Positions 20,776-31,297 of a DNA stretch of 64,000 nt are shown here, piece after piece. Origin of the DNA: Klebsiella sp. BIGb0407 (lineage in GTDB: Bacteria; Pseudomonadota; Gammaproteobacteria; Enterobacterales; Enterobacteriaceae); NCBI RefSeq assembly GCF_024807845.1, contig NZ_JANUEQ010000004.1, positions 1 through 64,000 on the forward strand, written 5' to 3'. The notes below the pieces were generated by a model that had not been told where the DNA came from, did not search any database, and was given only the letters and a program-made list of their open reading frames with translations. The first letter of the stretch is position 1. Every line of letters begins with the position of its first letter. The position numbers were made by a program, and so were the translations under genes.

Positions 20776-21441
20776 GAATAGCGCCCACATGCTCTTCTTA
20801 TTGTTTCCTTCCTCCGGATCTGCATTCGGGGTCAGACAGCGCTCATTTCATATAACTGTGCATTGTGCTTTACGCAAAATACAGCTACATCCCGAGACCT
20901 AAAAAACAGGCCACAACGCTGGGTGGCTCCCGGTAGCAGGGTGTTCCGGAGACCTGGCGGGAGTATAGGCTCTTCACAAAATCATTACAATTAACAGCAA
21001 TACTGTTTGCGGGGTTTTGCTCTGAACAGTGACCAGGATCACGATAACAACAATATTTTAAATTTTAACCATCTAATTTGACAAAACCAAAACAATATTG
21101 TTACAAACGGCTTTATAAAAGCCATATAATTCGTAAAAGTTATAGGGTCAGTCTTTCACCTGAAGAATAGTTATGTAACAGTGTGAACCTATTGACCCAT
21201 GTAATCAGGACGGTTATTAGTGGTATAAAGATTTAAATGATACAGGCTGCTAACACCCTGATTTGCTGTCGTTCGCCCCAAAGCGAGTGTTACCTGAAAG
21301 CGCCCATTGCTCTGTACCCTGGGCTGTACAACTCTACGCAGAGCTAAAAGCTAAATAAAATTACGGGTAATAAAACAATGCGACTGTAGTGCAAATCAGG
21401 CATCCGGCAGTCTTACAAATAAGGCGCTAAGGAGACCGTAA
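20776..21441. promoter_or_regulatory. sdhC-gltA divergent control region
   Basis: 666 bp without a gene. It must carry the promoters of sdhC (minus) and gltA (plus), with long 5' leaders on both sides. Palindromic AT-rich elements occur around 21040-21125 (e.g. GGCTTT-ATA-AAAGCC). In E. coli this region is controlled by ArcA and CRP, and the leaders by sRNAs; I cannot place those sites reliably here. Confidence 0.55.
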
Positions 21442-22728
21442 ATGTCTGACAATAAGGCAAAAATCACTCTAGATGGTGATAATGCTATCGAACTGAATGT
21501 TCTGAAAGGAACAATCGGTCAAGATGTAATAGATATCCGTAGTCTTGGTTCTAACAATATTTTTACCTTTGACCCGGGTTTTACCTCTACCGCATCCTGT
21601 GAGTCTAAAATCACCTTCATCGATGGTGATAACGGTGTGTTGTTGCACCGTGGATTTCCGATAGACCAGCTGGCGACTGAATCCAGCTACCTTGAAGTTT
21701 GTTACATTCTGCTGAACGGTGAAAAGCCGACTCAGGAGCAATTTGACAGCTTTACCAAGACTGTGACCCGTCACACCATGATCCATGAGCAAATCACCCG
21801 TTTGTTTAATGGCTTCCGTCGTGACTCTCACCCTATGGCTGTACTGTGTGGGGTTACCGGTGCACTGGCTGCGTTTTATCACGACTCGCTGGATGTTAAT
21901 AATCCACGTCACCGTGAAATTGCCGCCTTCCGCCTGCTGTCAAAAATGCCAACCGTGGCGGCGATGTGTTACAAATATTCGATTGGTCAGCCATTCGTAT
22001 ATCCACGTAATGACCTGTCCTACGCAGGTAATTTCCTGAATATGATGTTCTCTACGCCTTGTGAAGAGTACGTAGTGAATCCTATTCTGGAACGTGCGAT
22101 GGACAGAATTCTGATCCTGCACGCCGATCACGAGCAAAATGCATCAACCTCAACGGTCCGTACCGCAGGCTCTTCAGGCGCGAATCCATTCGCCTGTATC
22201 GCCGCAGGTATCGCCTCACTGTGGGGACCAGCTCACGGCGGCGCTAACGAAGCCGCACTGAAAATGCTGGAAGAAATCAGTAACGTAGACCATATTCCTG
22301 AGTTTATTCGTCGCGCGAAAGATAAGAACGACTCTTTCCGTCTGATGGGCTTCGGTCACCGCGTCTACAAAAACTACGATCCGCGTGCCACCGTGATGCG
22401 TGAAACCTGCCATGAAGTTCTGAGAGAGCTGGATCTGAAAGATAACAGCCTGCTGGAAGTGGCAATGGAACTTGAACACATCGCGCTGAATGACCCGTAC
22501 TTCATCGAGAGAAAACTGTACCCGAACGTGGACTTCTACTCTGGTATTATTCTCAAAGCGATGGGTATTCCGTCTTCCATGTTTACCGTTATCTTCGCCA
22601 TGGCACGTACCGTTGGCTGGATTGCACACTGGAATGAAATGCACGACGATGGCATTAAAATTGCCCGTCCTCGTCAGCTGTATACCGGTTATGACAAGCG
22701 TGATTTCAAATCTGATCTGGCAAAATAA
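21442..22728 (+). CDS. gltA: citrate synthase (type II) GltA
   Basis: 428 residues, the E. coli length. Clear AGGAG upstream of the ATG. Catalytic segments [15 protein letters not shown] and [14 protein letters not shown], and the C-terminal acidic catalytic residue in NVDFYSG. The N-terminal domain ([21 protein letters not shown]) is the NADH-binding region of hexameric Gram-negative citrate synthases. Condenses acetyl-CoA and oxaloacetate. Divergent from sdhC. Confidence 0.98.
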   Translation: MSDNKAKITLDGDNAIELNVLKGTIGQDVIDIRSLGSNNIFTFDPGFTSTASCESKITFIDGDNGVLLHRGFPIDQLATESSYLEVCYILLNGEKPTQEQFDSFTKTVTRHTMIHEQITRLFNGFRRDSHPMAVLCGVTGALAAFYHDSLDVNNPRHREIAAFRLLSKMPTVAAMCYKYSIGQPFVYPRNDLSYAGNFLNMMFSTPCEEYVVNPILERAMDRILILHADHEQNASTSTVRTAGSSGANPFACIAAGIASLWGPAHGGANEAALKMLEEISNVDHIPEFIRRAKDKNDSFRLMGFGHRVYKNYDPRATVMRETCHEVLRELDLKDNSLLEVAMELEHIALNDPYFIERKLYPNVDFYSGIILKAMGIPSSMFTVIFAMARTVGWIAHWNEMHDDGIKIARPRQLYTGYDKRDFKSDLAK

Positions 22729-22762
22729 GCCGCTTGCTGCATAGCGAGTTCTGATTCAGATT

Positions 22763-22791
22763 AAACGTCTGGTGCCCTGCATCAGGCGTTT
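22763..22791 (+). terminator. gltA terminator
   Basis: AAACGTCTGGTG (22763-22774) pairs with CATCAGGCGTTT (22780-22791) with two wobble pairs, followed by TTGTATTTTT. 34 bp after the gltA stop. Confidence 0.75.
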
Positions 22792-23198
22792 TGTATTTTT
22801 GTTCTGCCATTCAGCTCTCCCCGTCCGATGCAGGTGTCTGATGGGTAAGCCATACCCGAGAGATACTACTTTAGTGGTATAAATCTACCATCTGTGGAAC
22901 TATTTGTAAGTACCCTTCACTTCCCCTGCTCATTCTTTTTTTTATTTTTCTTTTTTAATTCAATGCCTTGAATTCTTTTTTTTGTCATGGTCATTCTTTT
23001 TTCTTCATTAAATGAATAATATGTAAATACATATTGATAATGATTATTATTTGTAAAATAATTATCGTTTGGTTTCAAACATGATTTATTTGATGGCTAT
23101 TAAGATGATCCGCGACGAATAGCGACATTTTTAGCGTTCAAAAACACCGTTAATCTGACTTTTAAGCGATCGGTGTTATGACCATCAGGAGAGATGCA
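22792..23198 (+). promoter_or_regulatory. Fus-island promoter region (no gene seen)
   Basis: About 400 bp, strikingly T/A-rich (long T and A/T runs around 22935-23110), unlike the flanking gltA. Contains a Fur-box-like element and an overlapping palindrome ATATGTA-AA-TACATAT at 23019-23034. Marks the left edge of an island that replaces what lies between gltA and nei in E. coli. Confidence 0.6.
23036..23054 (+). promoter_or_regulatory. Fur-box-like operator
   Basis: The first nine bases GATAATGAT match the 19-bp Fur consensus exactly; overall 14 of 19 positions match. Located about 150 bp upstream of the TonB-like gene, where an iron-repressed promoter for the Fus operon would be expected. 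Confidence 0.65.
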
Positions 23199-24107
23199 GT
23201 GAGTTATTCGCCAACCGCCAGCGCAAGTTTCGGGCCTGAAAATACAGAAGGGTCCGGCTGGCGCACGTCCGGAAGCATAACGGGCTCACTGGTACTCCAT
23301 TTACTGCTGGTCGCAGGACTTATCTATGAGAGTAACCGGCATCCACTGGAGATGGCGGGCAAGGAAGGCGGAGTGATGGCTTTCACTATGGTGAATATGG
23401 CCAGTCAGCCCGTTTCAGTGCCTCCGGTCTCCAGTCCTCCGGTTGAAAATAGCCCGCAGCCGCCCGTGGTGCACAGCGTCAGAATTGAACATCCGGCTCC
23501 TGCAATCGTCTTGCCTGAACCGGTAAAACCAAAACCCCCTGTCGCGAAGCCTGAGCCCAAAACTATTCCCAAAACCAATACGCGCGAAACGTCTCCCCAG
23601 ACAACCGTAAAAACAACGAAACCGACCACCACCCGGACAGTCACGCCTGCACCTGCTAAACCTGAAGAATCTAAATCGCAGTCGCTGTCACAGACACAGA
23701 CACAGTCAAAATCCACATCGGAATCGGCATCCTTAACGCCTTCGAAATCACCTTCGACAACTAATAATGTGAGCGCTGCCACCGCAGGCAACAGTGATAG
23801 CGGCCAGGCAGCACAGGGCTCAGGAAATGCCACCAACCAGAATGTGAAAGCGCTGCATCGCCGGGTGAATTATCCCCAGAGAGCAAAATCACTCGGGGTC
23901 GAAGGCCGGGTACGCATCAAATTTGATATCACCTCCAGTGGCACCGTCACTAACGTGCGCGTGCTCTCAGAAACGCCCACCGGTGTTTTTGCCTCAGCTA
24001 TAGATAAGGATATTGCTCGCTGGCGTTATCAGACTCAGGGAGAGGTTAAGGATCAGGTCGTTTCAATTGTCTTTAAATTAAACGGCAAGGTTGCGTTAGA
24101 AAATTAA
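23199..24107 (+). CDS. fusB: TonB-like energy transducer FusB
   Basis: 302 residues from GTG 23199, chosen because AGGAGA lies 6 nt upstream; ATG 23178 in the same frame has no good ribosome site. N-terminal membrane helix (about 28-45) carries the TonB-type Ser-x3-His motif (SLVLH). A long Pro/Lys-rich then Ser/Thr/Gln-rich periplasmic spacer (about 60-210) leads to a C-terminal TonB domain (about 220-302: VNYPQRAKSLGVEGRVRIKFDI). In Pectobacterium FusB is the dedicated TonB partner of FusA. First gene of fusBACD; orthology is inferred from family plus gene context. Confidence 0.85.
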   Translation: MSYSPTASASFGPENTEGSGWRTSGSITGSLVLHLLLVAGLIYESNRHPLEMAGKEGGVMAFTMVNMASQPVSVPPVSSPPVENSPQPPVVHSVRIEHPAPAIVLPEPVKPKPPVAKPEPKTIPKTNTRETSPQTTVKTTKPTTTRTVTPAPAKPEESKSQSLSQTQTQSKSTSESASLTPSKSPSTTNNVSAATAGNSDSGQAAQGSGNATNQNVKALHRRVNYPQRAKSLGVEGRVRIKFDITSSGTVTNVRVLSETPTGVFASAIDKDIARWRYQTQGEVKDQVVSIVFKLNGKVALEN

Positions 24108-24142
24108 AATCACTTATTTAAATTAGAGTTCTGGGGAAATCC

Positions 24143-26719
24143 GTGAAAAAAAAACTTGCCGTCATTATGGCGATTTCATTATTGCCAGGGGCGACCTTTG
24201 CACAGCAAAACGACGTTGAAAATTCAAAGAAAAACGATGAAAAAAATGATTCGCAGCAGGTAGAGAGTAGTGACTCAGGTGAGGATACTATTCTGGTGCG
24301 TTCAACGCCGACCAGCCAGTCCATGGGTACGCAGATTTTAACGGCCGAACAGATTGAACGACTGCCAATATCAAACGGCAATATCACCGAACTGTTAAAA
24401 ACCAACCCGAATGTGCGTTTTGCTAATGATGCTGGTAGCAGCACTACGCCAGGAGAAATAGCGCCTGAGAACGTTTCGTTCCATGGCGAGAAGTTCTATA
24501 ACAACAACTTTATGATTGATGGTTTATCGAATAACAATACCATCAACCCAGGGGCTAATGGGGGTGCATTAAATACTAACCCAGACGGCTACAATCCCAT
24601 TGATTTACCAGCAGGCGGTACCCAGTCATTCTGGATTAACTCGGAGCTGGTAGAACAACTGGAAGCGTTTGATAGCAATATCTCTGCGAAATACGGTAGT
24701 TTTACCGGCGGTGTAGTGGATGCCCGCCTGAAAGACCCTGACCTCGAAAGAGCCTCAGGTAAAGTTTCCTACCGCACCTCACGAGACAGCTGGACAAAGT
24801 ATCATATTGATGCCACTGATGAAGAAACCTTTAATCAGGCAGCAGAACTAACGCATCAACCTAAATTTAAAAAGAATTTTTACTCATTTAGCGCCAATCA
24901 ACCCTTAAGCGATAAAGCCGGTTTTATCTTTGCCTATAACCGCCAGCAATCCGATATTCCTAACTATCACGTCTAGTTAGGCGAGTGGCAAGATCAGAAA
25001 CGTATTGCCGAAACCTTTATGCTAAAAGGAACATATCTGGCCGATAACGGCGATATGATCCGCCTGACCGGTATGCACTCGCCGCACGAATCAACTTACG
25101 TTAAAAAAGATACTAAAAACGGCAAATTCACCAATAGCGGCGGCGGCCACCGGTTTAATGTTGAGTGGGAACATAACGGTAGCTGGGGAAAAATGACCAG
25201 CCTGGCTGGCTATCAGTTTGAAGAAAATAAAATCGATCATGAGTCCGATACTCACATAACTTGGCGTCGTTATCAGAACTCGACTGGTTATGTCTCTGAT
25301 GCCATTAACTGGGGTAGCGGATTTCCAGGTGCCAACTTCCAAAATGCACTGATTGGCGGCTACGGATCTTTCGCCACCGAAAAAAGGTCCTATGTTCTGA
25401 AACAAGACTATGAGCTCAATCCGTTCGAATTTATTGGCTTGCAGCATCAGCTTGATCTGGGCTGGGAAATGAATGTTTATAGCGCACGCTACAACCGTTT
25501 TAGCAATGCTTATGCTTCACGCGGAGCACCAACAATCAGTTCCAGTATTGTTTGTCAGCCTGGCGATAGTTTCTGTATTAATGGCGAGCAATATTTTAAA
25601 AGCATCACGCTTTATCCTGAACGTGAAGTCTCTGGTAACTACAACAACTATGCTGTTTACCTGCAAGACAGTATGAATTTTGGTCGTCTGGAAGTCACGC
25701 CAGGCATACGTGCTCAGTATGATGACTATCTGGAAAATCTGACCCTCGCTCCACGTTTCGCTGCCTCTTATGATGTCTTCGGGGATCGTAGCACCCGCGT
25801 ATTTGGTGGGGCTAACCGTTATTATGGTCAGAGTTTCCTGGCCTATAAGCTGCGCTCTGGCATTAGCTCCAACAGTATCCTGACGCGTACCGATGCCAGT
25901 GCACCCTGGGTTGTTGGAGAGCTTAAGACAGCATCCTATGACTATAATATTTCTGATTTAAGAACGCCCTACAGTGATGAATTATCACTCGGTATTTCTC
26001 AGCGAGTGGCCAATACCGTCCTGACCGCGAAATGGGTACAACGTGACGGTAGAGATCAGTTTGGTCGCAAGCCAACCACCGATGACCTGGGAAATCGTTA
26101 CTACGTCCTGGATAATGAGGCGCACACTAAAGGTAATACCTTATCCCTGACTGTCGAACCTATTAGCCCAATGCATTTCTCCTGGACAGATATCAGTTGG
26201 TCACTCGGTGCCAGCTATTCGGAAAATAAGTCTAGCTCGCAGACCTATTACGACCAGGGGAATACTAATGACAGTATGGTTATTTTCAATGGTAAGTTGA
26301 TGGAAAAAGGAGAGATGGATGCATTAGACTTTAACTCTCCGTGGAATGCCTTCGCTACTATCAATACCTATTTCCCAGCCATTCGCCTTAACTGGGGTCA
26401 CTTTATCAGCTACACCGCAGGTTATACCGGTTACACCACCGCAAGCCTTAGCTGCCCAATGGATAACAGCATCTGTGGGGATTATGCCGGTAATGCCACT
26501 GAGTATATCGAAACAAAATACGATAATTATCTCTCCTACGACTGGCGTTTCAGCTATGAACAACCGCTATATAAAGATCAAAAACTTGATGTGACATTAG
26601 ATGTGCTCAACGTATTTGATAACGTTATTGAAGCCTCTTTGAGCAAATCTAGCTTAGGTCAAACGGTAACTTATAAAACCGGCCGTCAGTTCTGGTTAGG
26701 CGTTGCCTATACCTGGTAA
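24143..26719 (+). pseudogene. fusA: TonB-dependent receptor FusA/YddB-like, interrupted by an amber codon
   Basis: Signal peptide (about 1-20), TonB box (DTILV, about 48-52), plug domain (LPISNGNITELLKTNPNVRF, NFMIDGLSNNNTINPG) and a 22-strand-type barrel ending RQFWLGVAYTW. Segments such as SNGNITELLKTNPNVR, FNSPWNAF and GRQFWLGV resemble E. coli YddB. Codon 278 is TAG (24974-24976); the frame resumes at once without a frameshift (LGEWQDQKRIAET) and runs to 26719. The only later ATG (25019) lacks a ribosome site. As read, it encodes a 277-residue truncated product with no barrel. Everything else is intact, so the lesion is recent, a sequencing error, or read through by suppression. Confidence 0.85.
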
Positions 26720-26725
26720 TACGCA

Positions 26726-26746
26726 AAGGGGGCATTTCGCCCCCTT
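26726..26746 (+). other. hairpin between fusA and fusC
   Basis: AAGGGGGC (26726-26733) pairs perfectly with GCCCCCTT (26739-26746), 7 bp after the fusA stop. No T run; probably an intra-operon mRNA element or weak attenuator. Confidence 0.5.
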
Positions 26747-26800
26747 CAATGCGCTAATAAAAAAATGAATATTGTCGTGCTTCGCCATAGGAATAACGCA

Positions 26801-29560
26801 GTGAATAAGTGTTTTAACTTTATATTATTATTTATTTTTAGTGGATTCCCACTGCTCTTCGGGAACGCACAGGCAGCAGCGCCTGTGAGTCCCCTGCCCG
26901 AGATTATCACCGGTACGCTTGAGAATGGTCTGCGTTATACCCTGGTCCCGCTTGAGGGACAGAAAAAACGTGTTGATATCCGTCTTAGCGTTGATGTTGG
27001 TTCCATCGATGAAGAAGACGGTGAGTCTGGTGTAGCACATATTATTGAACATATGGTGTTTCGTGCCAGTAAAGCCCATCCGGAAGGTGTGGCAACGCAA
27101 CTGCACCAACAAGGCTGGGTGCGGGCGCAGCACTACAATGCGATGACTAACTATGAGCGCACGCTCTATATGATGAGTCCGCCGGGCGGCGCGCAGCAGC
27201 TTGATGTTGCTTTGCAAGCGCTCAGTCAAATGGTTGGCCATGCCAGCCTGAGTCAGAGTGACCTGGACGATGAACGCCGAGTGGTTCTGGAAGAGTGGCG
27301 CGGTAAGCTGGGTGTTGCCGAGCGTATGAACCAGCAGCGAGTGCGGGCAATTCGTCACGACTCCCGTTATCCGACCCGACCTACCATTGGCAATGAACAT
27401 TCCATTCGTACCGTTCCAGCTACCACGCTGCAACAGTTTTATCAGCGCTGGTACCATCCAAGTAATATGCGCCTGCTGATCATCGGTGATTTTAAACCGG
27501 AAGCCGTGGTTGCAGATATCCAAAAGGCATTCAATAGCTTACCGGCAGGTAAGATCCCAGAGCGTAATTACTACGAGCCAAACCTGGAAAAACGCTTAAA
27601 CGTCGCGCGCTTGCAGGATAGTCAAAGCGGTGCCAGCCAGGTCTCCTTTGTGGTGCGTTTTAATCCCGGTAAAACCACTTATCGGGAACGTTTGATCAAC
27701 CAAATTGCTATTTCCGCTTACACGCGACAGGTACGACGCCAGGAATCAACCCTGCCGCCCCAAGTAGGCAGTCTGGTGGTACGCAAATCGGATATCGGGA
27801 AAACGACTGAAGCACTGGGACTGTTTGCTGACGTGATGCCTGACGGCCATACCGTCGCGCTTGATGTCTTGCTGCGTGAGTGGGAGCGTATGCGCCGCTA
27901 TGGTTTAAACGATGTGGATATTACTGAGATAAAACAAAGTCTCAGCGAAACGGCACAACGTATGGCCAACCAGCCTGAAGAACGTGAATTTGCCGAATGG
28001 GTGCAGAAAATAACCACCGAGTGGGCGCTGGATAAACCCTATACCGGTAGCCAGCAACGTGGACGTGAAGCGCTGGAACTGCTAAAGACCATCGATAATA
28101 AAGACGTTAATGCCCTGGTACAGCGCTGGCTGGCTTCTGAAGATACTCTGGTGCAGTTCAGCCTTCCGGGCATGACCGCCTTTACCTTACCGACCGCTGA
28201 ATCTATTCGTCAGAAACAGCGTCAGCTGCAAACCGTCGAGCTGGAACCACCGGTACGCAATATTGAGCAACAGATCCCCCAGCTAGCGGTGGTGGAAAAG
28301 TCCGGCTCACGCCAGGAGGTTAAACACTTCCCGGAACAAAAAGTCGAAGAGTGGACCTTAAGTAACGGCGATCGGCTGGTCTGGTTACGTACCCCTCTGG
28401 CACAAGATAAAGTCTGGCTTTCAGGTTCGAGCGTAGCCGGTTTTCGTGCCAGTGAGTTAAATCCATGGCAGGCGCAAATGGCGAGCCAGCTGGTCGCCCA
28501 GAGTGGCCCCCAAGGCTGGAGCGGCGAGCAATTAGACGCCTGGAAGAAGCAACACGGCATATCGCTGTCAATTAAACAACAGCCGGAAGAACTTCAGTTT
28601 AGCGGGCAAAGCAGCCAGAAAGGATTATCCGATTTACTGGCGCTAAACCATGCCCTGCAGGTCATCCCGGGTATTGATGACAAGGTGCTGAAAGACAGCA
28701 TGATGCGGTTATTGCGCCAGCAAACCACCCTGACTCAGATAGAACGGGAAGACAGCGCGCAAAAAATCCGCCAGCTGCGCTATGGCAAACCGGGCTGGGC
28801 AGCACCTGAAGAACAGCAGTTAAAACAAATTGATAGTAAAACACTTCTGAAACAGTGGCATACCACCACATCAGCACCTGTAACCTGGTATCTGCTGGCA
28901 GATATGACCGAGGAACAACTTCTGCCGCTGGCAGAACGTTATCTGGCGACTATCCCGCGCCAGCCTATGTCAGCAACTGCGCCGGAGTTACCGCGTAGCG
29001 GCCAGTTTGATGCCAGTGCCGCCGTCAATATTGAACCCCGTGCGAATGTTAAAGGGTGGAGTTTTACCTCGCAACCCTGGTCAGCACAGAAAGCAGTACA
29101 AGTCAGTATTGCGCGTAATCTGGCGCTGCAGGCGTTGAAAAACAGCCTGCGTGATGATGCCCTGGGCATTTATCGGTTACAGATGAACAGCGAGCTGTCA
29201 GATACCCACCAGCGTATTGAAACCGAACTGAGCTTTACCAGTGACCCGGAGCGGGCTCAGGAGCTATGGCAGCGAGCTGAGCAGGTCTTCGCCGAACTTC
29301 CTGCGCAAATCACCCAGCAGCAAGTGGATGAGCAAAAAGCACAGTTTATTCGCCAGGAACGTGCGCGCGTACAGGATATCAGTACCCTGGAGCGTCGTTT
29401 ACAACTCAGCTACCGTCATTTTGATAACCCGGGTTATCTCAGTGAAGTTACAAAACTGGCGGATAGTATAAACTTGCAAGAAGTGCGCGATGCAGCTTCC
29501 CAGCTGTATAACCCGGACAATCGTGTGCTACATATTGCCTTACCGAAGGTGGCAATGTGA
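26801..29560 (+). CDS. fusC: periplasmic M16 metalloprotease FusC/PqqL-like
   Basis: 919 residues from GTG 26801, which has AGGA 8 nt upstream and gives a clean signal peptide (NKCFNFILLFIFSGFPLLFGNAQA); starting at ATG 26765 would give 931, the length I recall for E. coli PqqL. The inverted zinc motif HxxEH is present (HIIEHMVF, about 80-87), with the third ligand Glu in the ERRVVLEEWRG helix. Two M16 halves follow (second half inactive by family rule). FusC cleaves imported ferredoxin in the periplasm; PqqL plays the equivalent role. Overlaps fusD by 4 nt. Confidence 0.88.
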   Translation: MNKCFNFILLFIFSGFPLLFGNAQAAAPVSPLPEIITGTLENGLRYTLVPLEGQKKRVDIRLSVDVGSIDEEDGESGVAHIIEHMVFRASKAHPEGVATQLHQQGWVRAQHYNAMTNYERTLYMMSPPGGAQQLDVALQALSQMVGHASLSQSDLDDERRVVLEEWRGKLGVAERMNQQRVRAIRHDSRYPTRPTIGNEHSIRTVPATTLQQFYQRWYHPSNMRLLIIGDFKPEAVVADIQKAFNSLPAGKIPERNYYEPNLEKRLNVARLQDSQSGASQVSFVVRFNPGKTTYRERLINQIAISAYTRQVRRQESTLPPQVGSLVVRKSDIGKTTEALGLFADVMPDGHTVALDVLLREWERMRRYGLNDVDITEIKQSLSETAQRMANQPEEREFAEWVQKITTEWALDKPYTGSQQRGREALELLKTIDNKDVNALVQRWLASEDTLVQFSLPGMTAFTLPTAESIRQKQRQLQTVELEPPVRNIEQQIPQLAVVEKSGSRQEVKHFPEQKVEEWTLSNGDRLVWLRTPLAQDKVWLSGSSVAGFRASELNPWQAQMASQLVAQSGPQGWSGEQLDAWKKQHGISLSIKQQPEELQFSGQSSQKGLSDLLALNHALQVIPGIDDKVLKDSMMRLLRQQTTLTQIEREDSAQKIRQLRYGKPGWAAPEEQQLKQIDSKTLLKQWHTTTSAPVTWYLLADMTEEQLLPLAERYLATIPRQPMSATAPELPRSGQFDASAAVNIEPRANVKGWSFTSQPWSAQKAVQVSIARNLALQALKNSLRDDALGIYRLQMNSELSDTHQRIETELSFTSDPERAQELWQRAEQVFAELPAQITQQQVDEQKAQFIRQERARVQDISTLERRLQLSYRHFDNPGYLSEVTKLADSINLQEVRDAASQLYNPDNRVLHIALPKVAM

Positions 29561-31224
29561 AAAAAATAGCGCAACAGTTCTGGGATCTCTCGCACTCCTT
29601 CTGGGGAACCCGCAAAAGCTGGCAGGCCTGGCTATTAATCGCCATCATTGTTGGGATGGGCGGCAGTATCGTCTATCTCAACGTGCGGATTAACGTCTGG
29701 AGTAAGAATTTCTACGATGCTTTAGGCGCTTTTGAAGGCGGGGTGCTGTATTCCCTGGTAAAAGAGTACTGCGTCTATATTGCTATCTATATCGGGGTTT
29801 TTGTCTATCAGGAGTGGTTCACCAAACTGCTGATTATCCGCTGGCGTACAGCCTTAACCGAAGAGCTGGTTAACAGCTGGCTGGCAAAACGGGCATTTTA
29901 TCGTATGTCGCTGACCGGCGCGGTTGATAACCCGGATCAGCGTATTGCAGAAGATATCGATTTGTTTGTCACCAAAGTGATTAGCCTCTCGGTTTCGTTT
30001 CTGATCACCTCAGCCCAGCTGTTTTCCTTCCTGTTTATTCTCTGGGAGCTTTCAGGGGTACAGCGCTTCACGCTGTTTGGTCAGGAGTGGGTGGTTAAAG
30101 GCTATCTGGTCTGGGTAGCCGTGCTCTATACCTTGATAGGAAGCCTGATAACCCATCTGATAGGAAAAAAACTACACGGGATTAACTACCATAAACAGCG
30201 GGCGGAGGCCGACTTCCGTGCTTCCCTGATCCGCAAGCATGATAATGCGGAACAGATTGCTCAATACGGTGGCGAACAGCAGGAAAAAAATCATCTAAAA
30301 CGTAATTTTACCGCCATTATCGGTAACTGGCGTACCCTGATGAATGCTGAACGTAATCTGAGCTTCTTTACCGTCGGTTATAACCGTATCAGCCTTATTG
30401 TTCCGGTATTCGCCGCACTTCCGGCGTTCCTCAATAAAACCGTGACCCTGGGCGGGTTGATGCAGATCCGCAGTGCCTTTGGTCAGGTACATGGTGCCCT
30501 GAGCTGGTTTATCCGCGTCTACTATTCACTGGTTGAGCTGTCAGCCAGTATGCAGCGTCTTAGCCAGTTCCGTGAGGCCATTCGGGAACATCAGTATGAA
30601 CCTGAAGGGCTGTCTACCGGGAGCCAGTTGCACATAAACACCCTCTCCTTCACCACTCCATCAGGCCGTCCATTATTGTCTGATGTCGAGCTCTCTTGTG
30701 AGCCGGGTAGCTGGAGTAAACTTTCCGGGCACAGTGGCCTGGGTAAATCAACGCTCCTGCGAACGCTGAATGGTCTCTGGCCTTATCACAATGGTCACTG
30801 GCAGGCGCAGGAGGGAGAGAGTCTGTTATTACCTCAGCAAAGTTATCTCGGGCAAGGGACGCTGGCGGAAATTCTCTGTTATCCACAAGCACCTCTCTCT
30901 GACCGGGCGTTACTGTCTGAAGTGCTGGGCAAGGTGGGACTACCGACCTGGAGTGAGAGACTCGATGAGCAGTTAAACTGGGACAGGATTTTCTCCGGCG
31001 GAGAACGCCAGCGGCTGGCCTTTGCTCGCGCGCTGATTGCACGTCCCAATACCCTGTATCTGGATGAAGCCACCAGCAGCCTCGACCATGATTCCGCCCG
31101 CCAGTTGCTGTCGCTGATACGCCGTGAACTTCCGGAAACCACGGTTATCGCCATCAGTCACCAAAAAGAGCTGGACGATATGTTCCCTCAACACTTTGAT
31201 CTCACGGCGTTCCGTCAGGCCTGA
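29557..31224 (+). CDS. fusD: SbmA/YddA-type ABC transporter FusD
   Basis: 555 residues; GTG start overlapping the fusC stop (GTGA). N-terminal six-helix membrane domain of the SbmA/BacA-like class (about 20-330, with DNPDQRIAEDIDLFV typical of the family) fused to a C-terminal ATPase: Walker A SGHSGLGKST (about 389-398), signature FSGGERQRLAFAR (about 478), Walker B LYLDEATSSL (about 499) and switch His in AISHQKE. Closest recognisable relative is E. coli YddA. In Fus operons it is thought to move ferredoxin fragments or iron-cluster products; direction is unproven. Confidence 0.87.
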   Translation: MKKIAQQFWDLSHSFWGTRKSWQAWLLIAIIVGMGGSIVYLNVRINVWSKNFYDALGAFEGGVLYSLVKEYCVYIAIYIGVFVYQEWFTKLLIIRWRTALTEELVNSWLAKRAFYRMSLTGAVDNPDQRIAEDIDLFVTKVISLSVSFLITSAQLFSFLFILWELSGVQRFTLFGQEWVVKGYLVWVAVLYTLIGSLITHLIGKKLHGINYHKQRAEADFRASLIRKHDNAEQIAQYGGEQQEKNHLKRNFTAIIGNWRTLMNAERNLSFFTVGYNRISLIVPVFAALPAFLNKTVTLGGLMQIRSAFGQVHGALSWFIRVYYSLVELSASMQRLSQFREAIREHQYEPEGLSTGSQLHINTLSFTTPSGRPLLSDVELSCEPGSWSKLSGHSGLGKSTLLRTLNGLWPYHNGHWQAQEGESLLLPQQSYLGQGTLAEILCYPQAPLSDRALLSEVLGKVGLPTWSERLDEQLNWDRIFSGGERQRLAFARALIARPNTLYLDEATSSLDHDSARQLLSLIRRELPETTVIAISHQKELDDMFPQHFDLTAFRQA

Positions 31225-31243
31225 TTTTTTATCGCTTAAAACA

Positions 31244-31272
31244 AAACCCCCACATAAAAAATGTGGGGGTTT
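31244..31272. terminator. bidirectional terminator between fusD and nei
   Basis: Perfect 12-bp stem AAACCCCCACAT / ATGTGGGGGTTT with a 5-nt A loop. It stands between the convergent genes fusD (plus) and nei (minus). Confidence 0.85.
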
Positions 31273-31297
31273 ATTCAGAGAATAACGTTTCTGGCTA

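Noticed and set aside
23405-23836. 143-codon minus-strand ORF inside the TonB-like gene
   Set aside because: Shadow of the low-complexity Pro/Lys/Thr spacer of fusB.
25019-26719. Receptor 3' part as an independent 566-residue protein
   Set aside because: Starts mid-barrel, no signal peptide and no ribosome site; it is the continuation of fusA past the amber codon.
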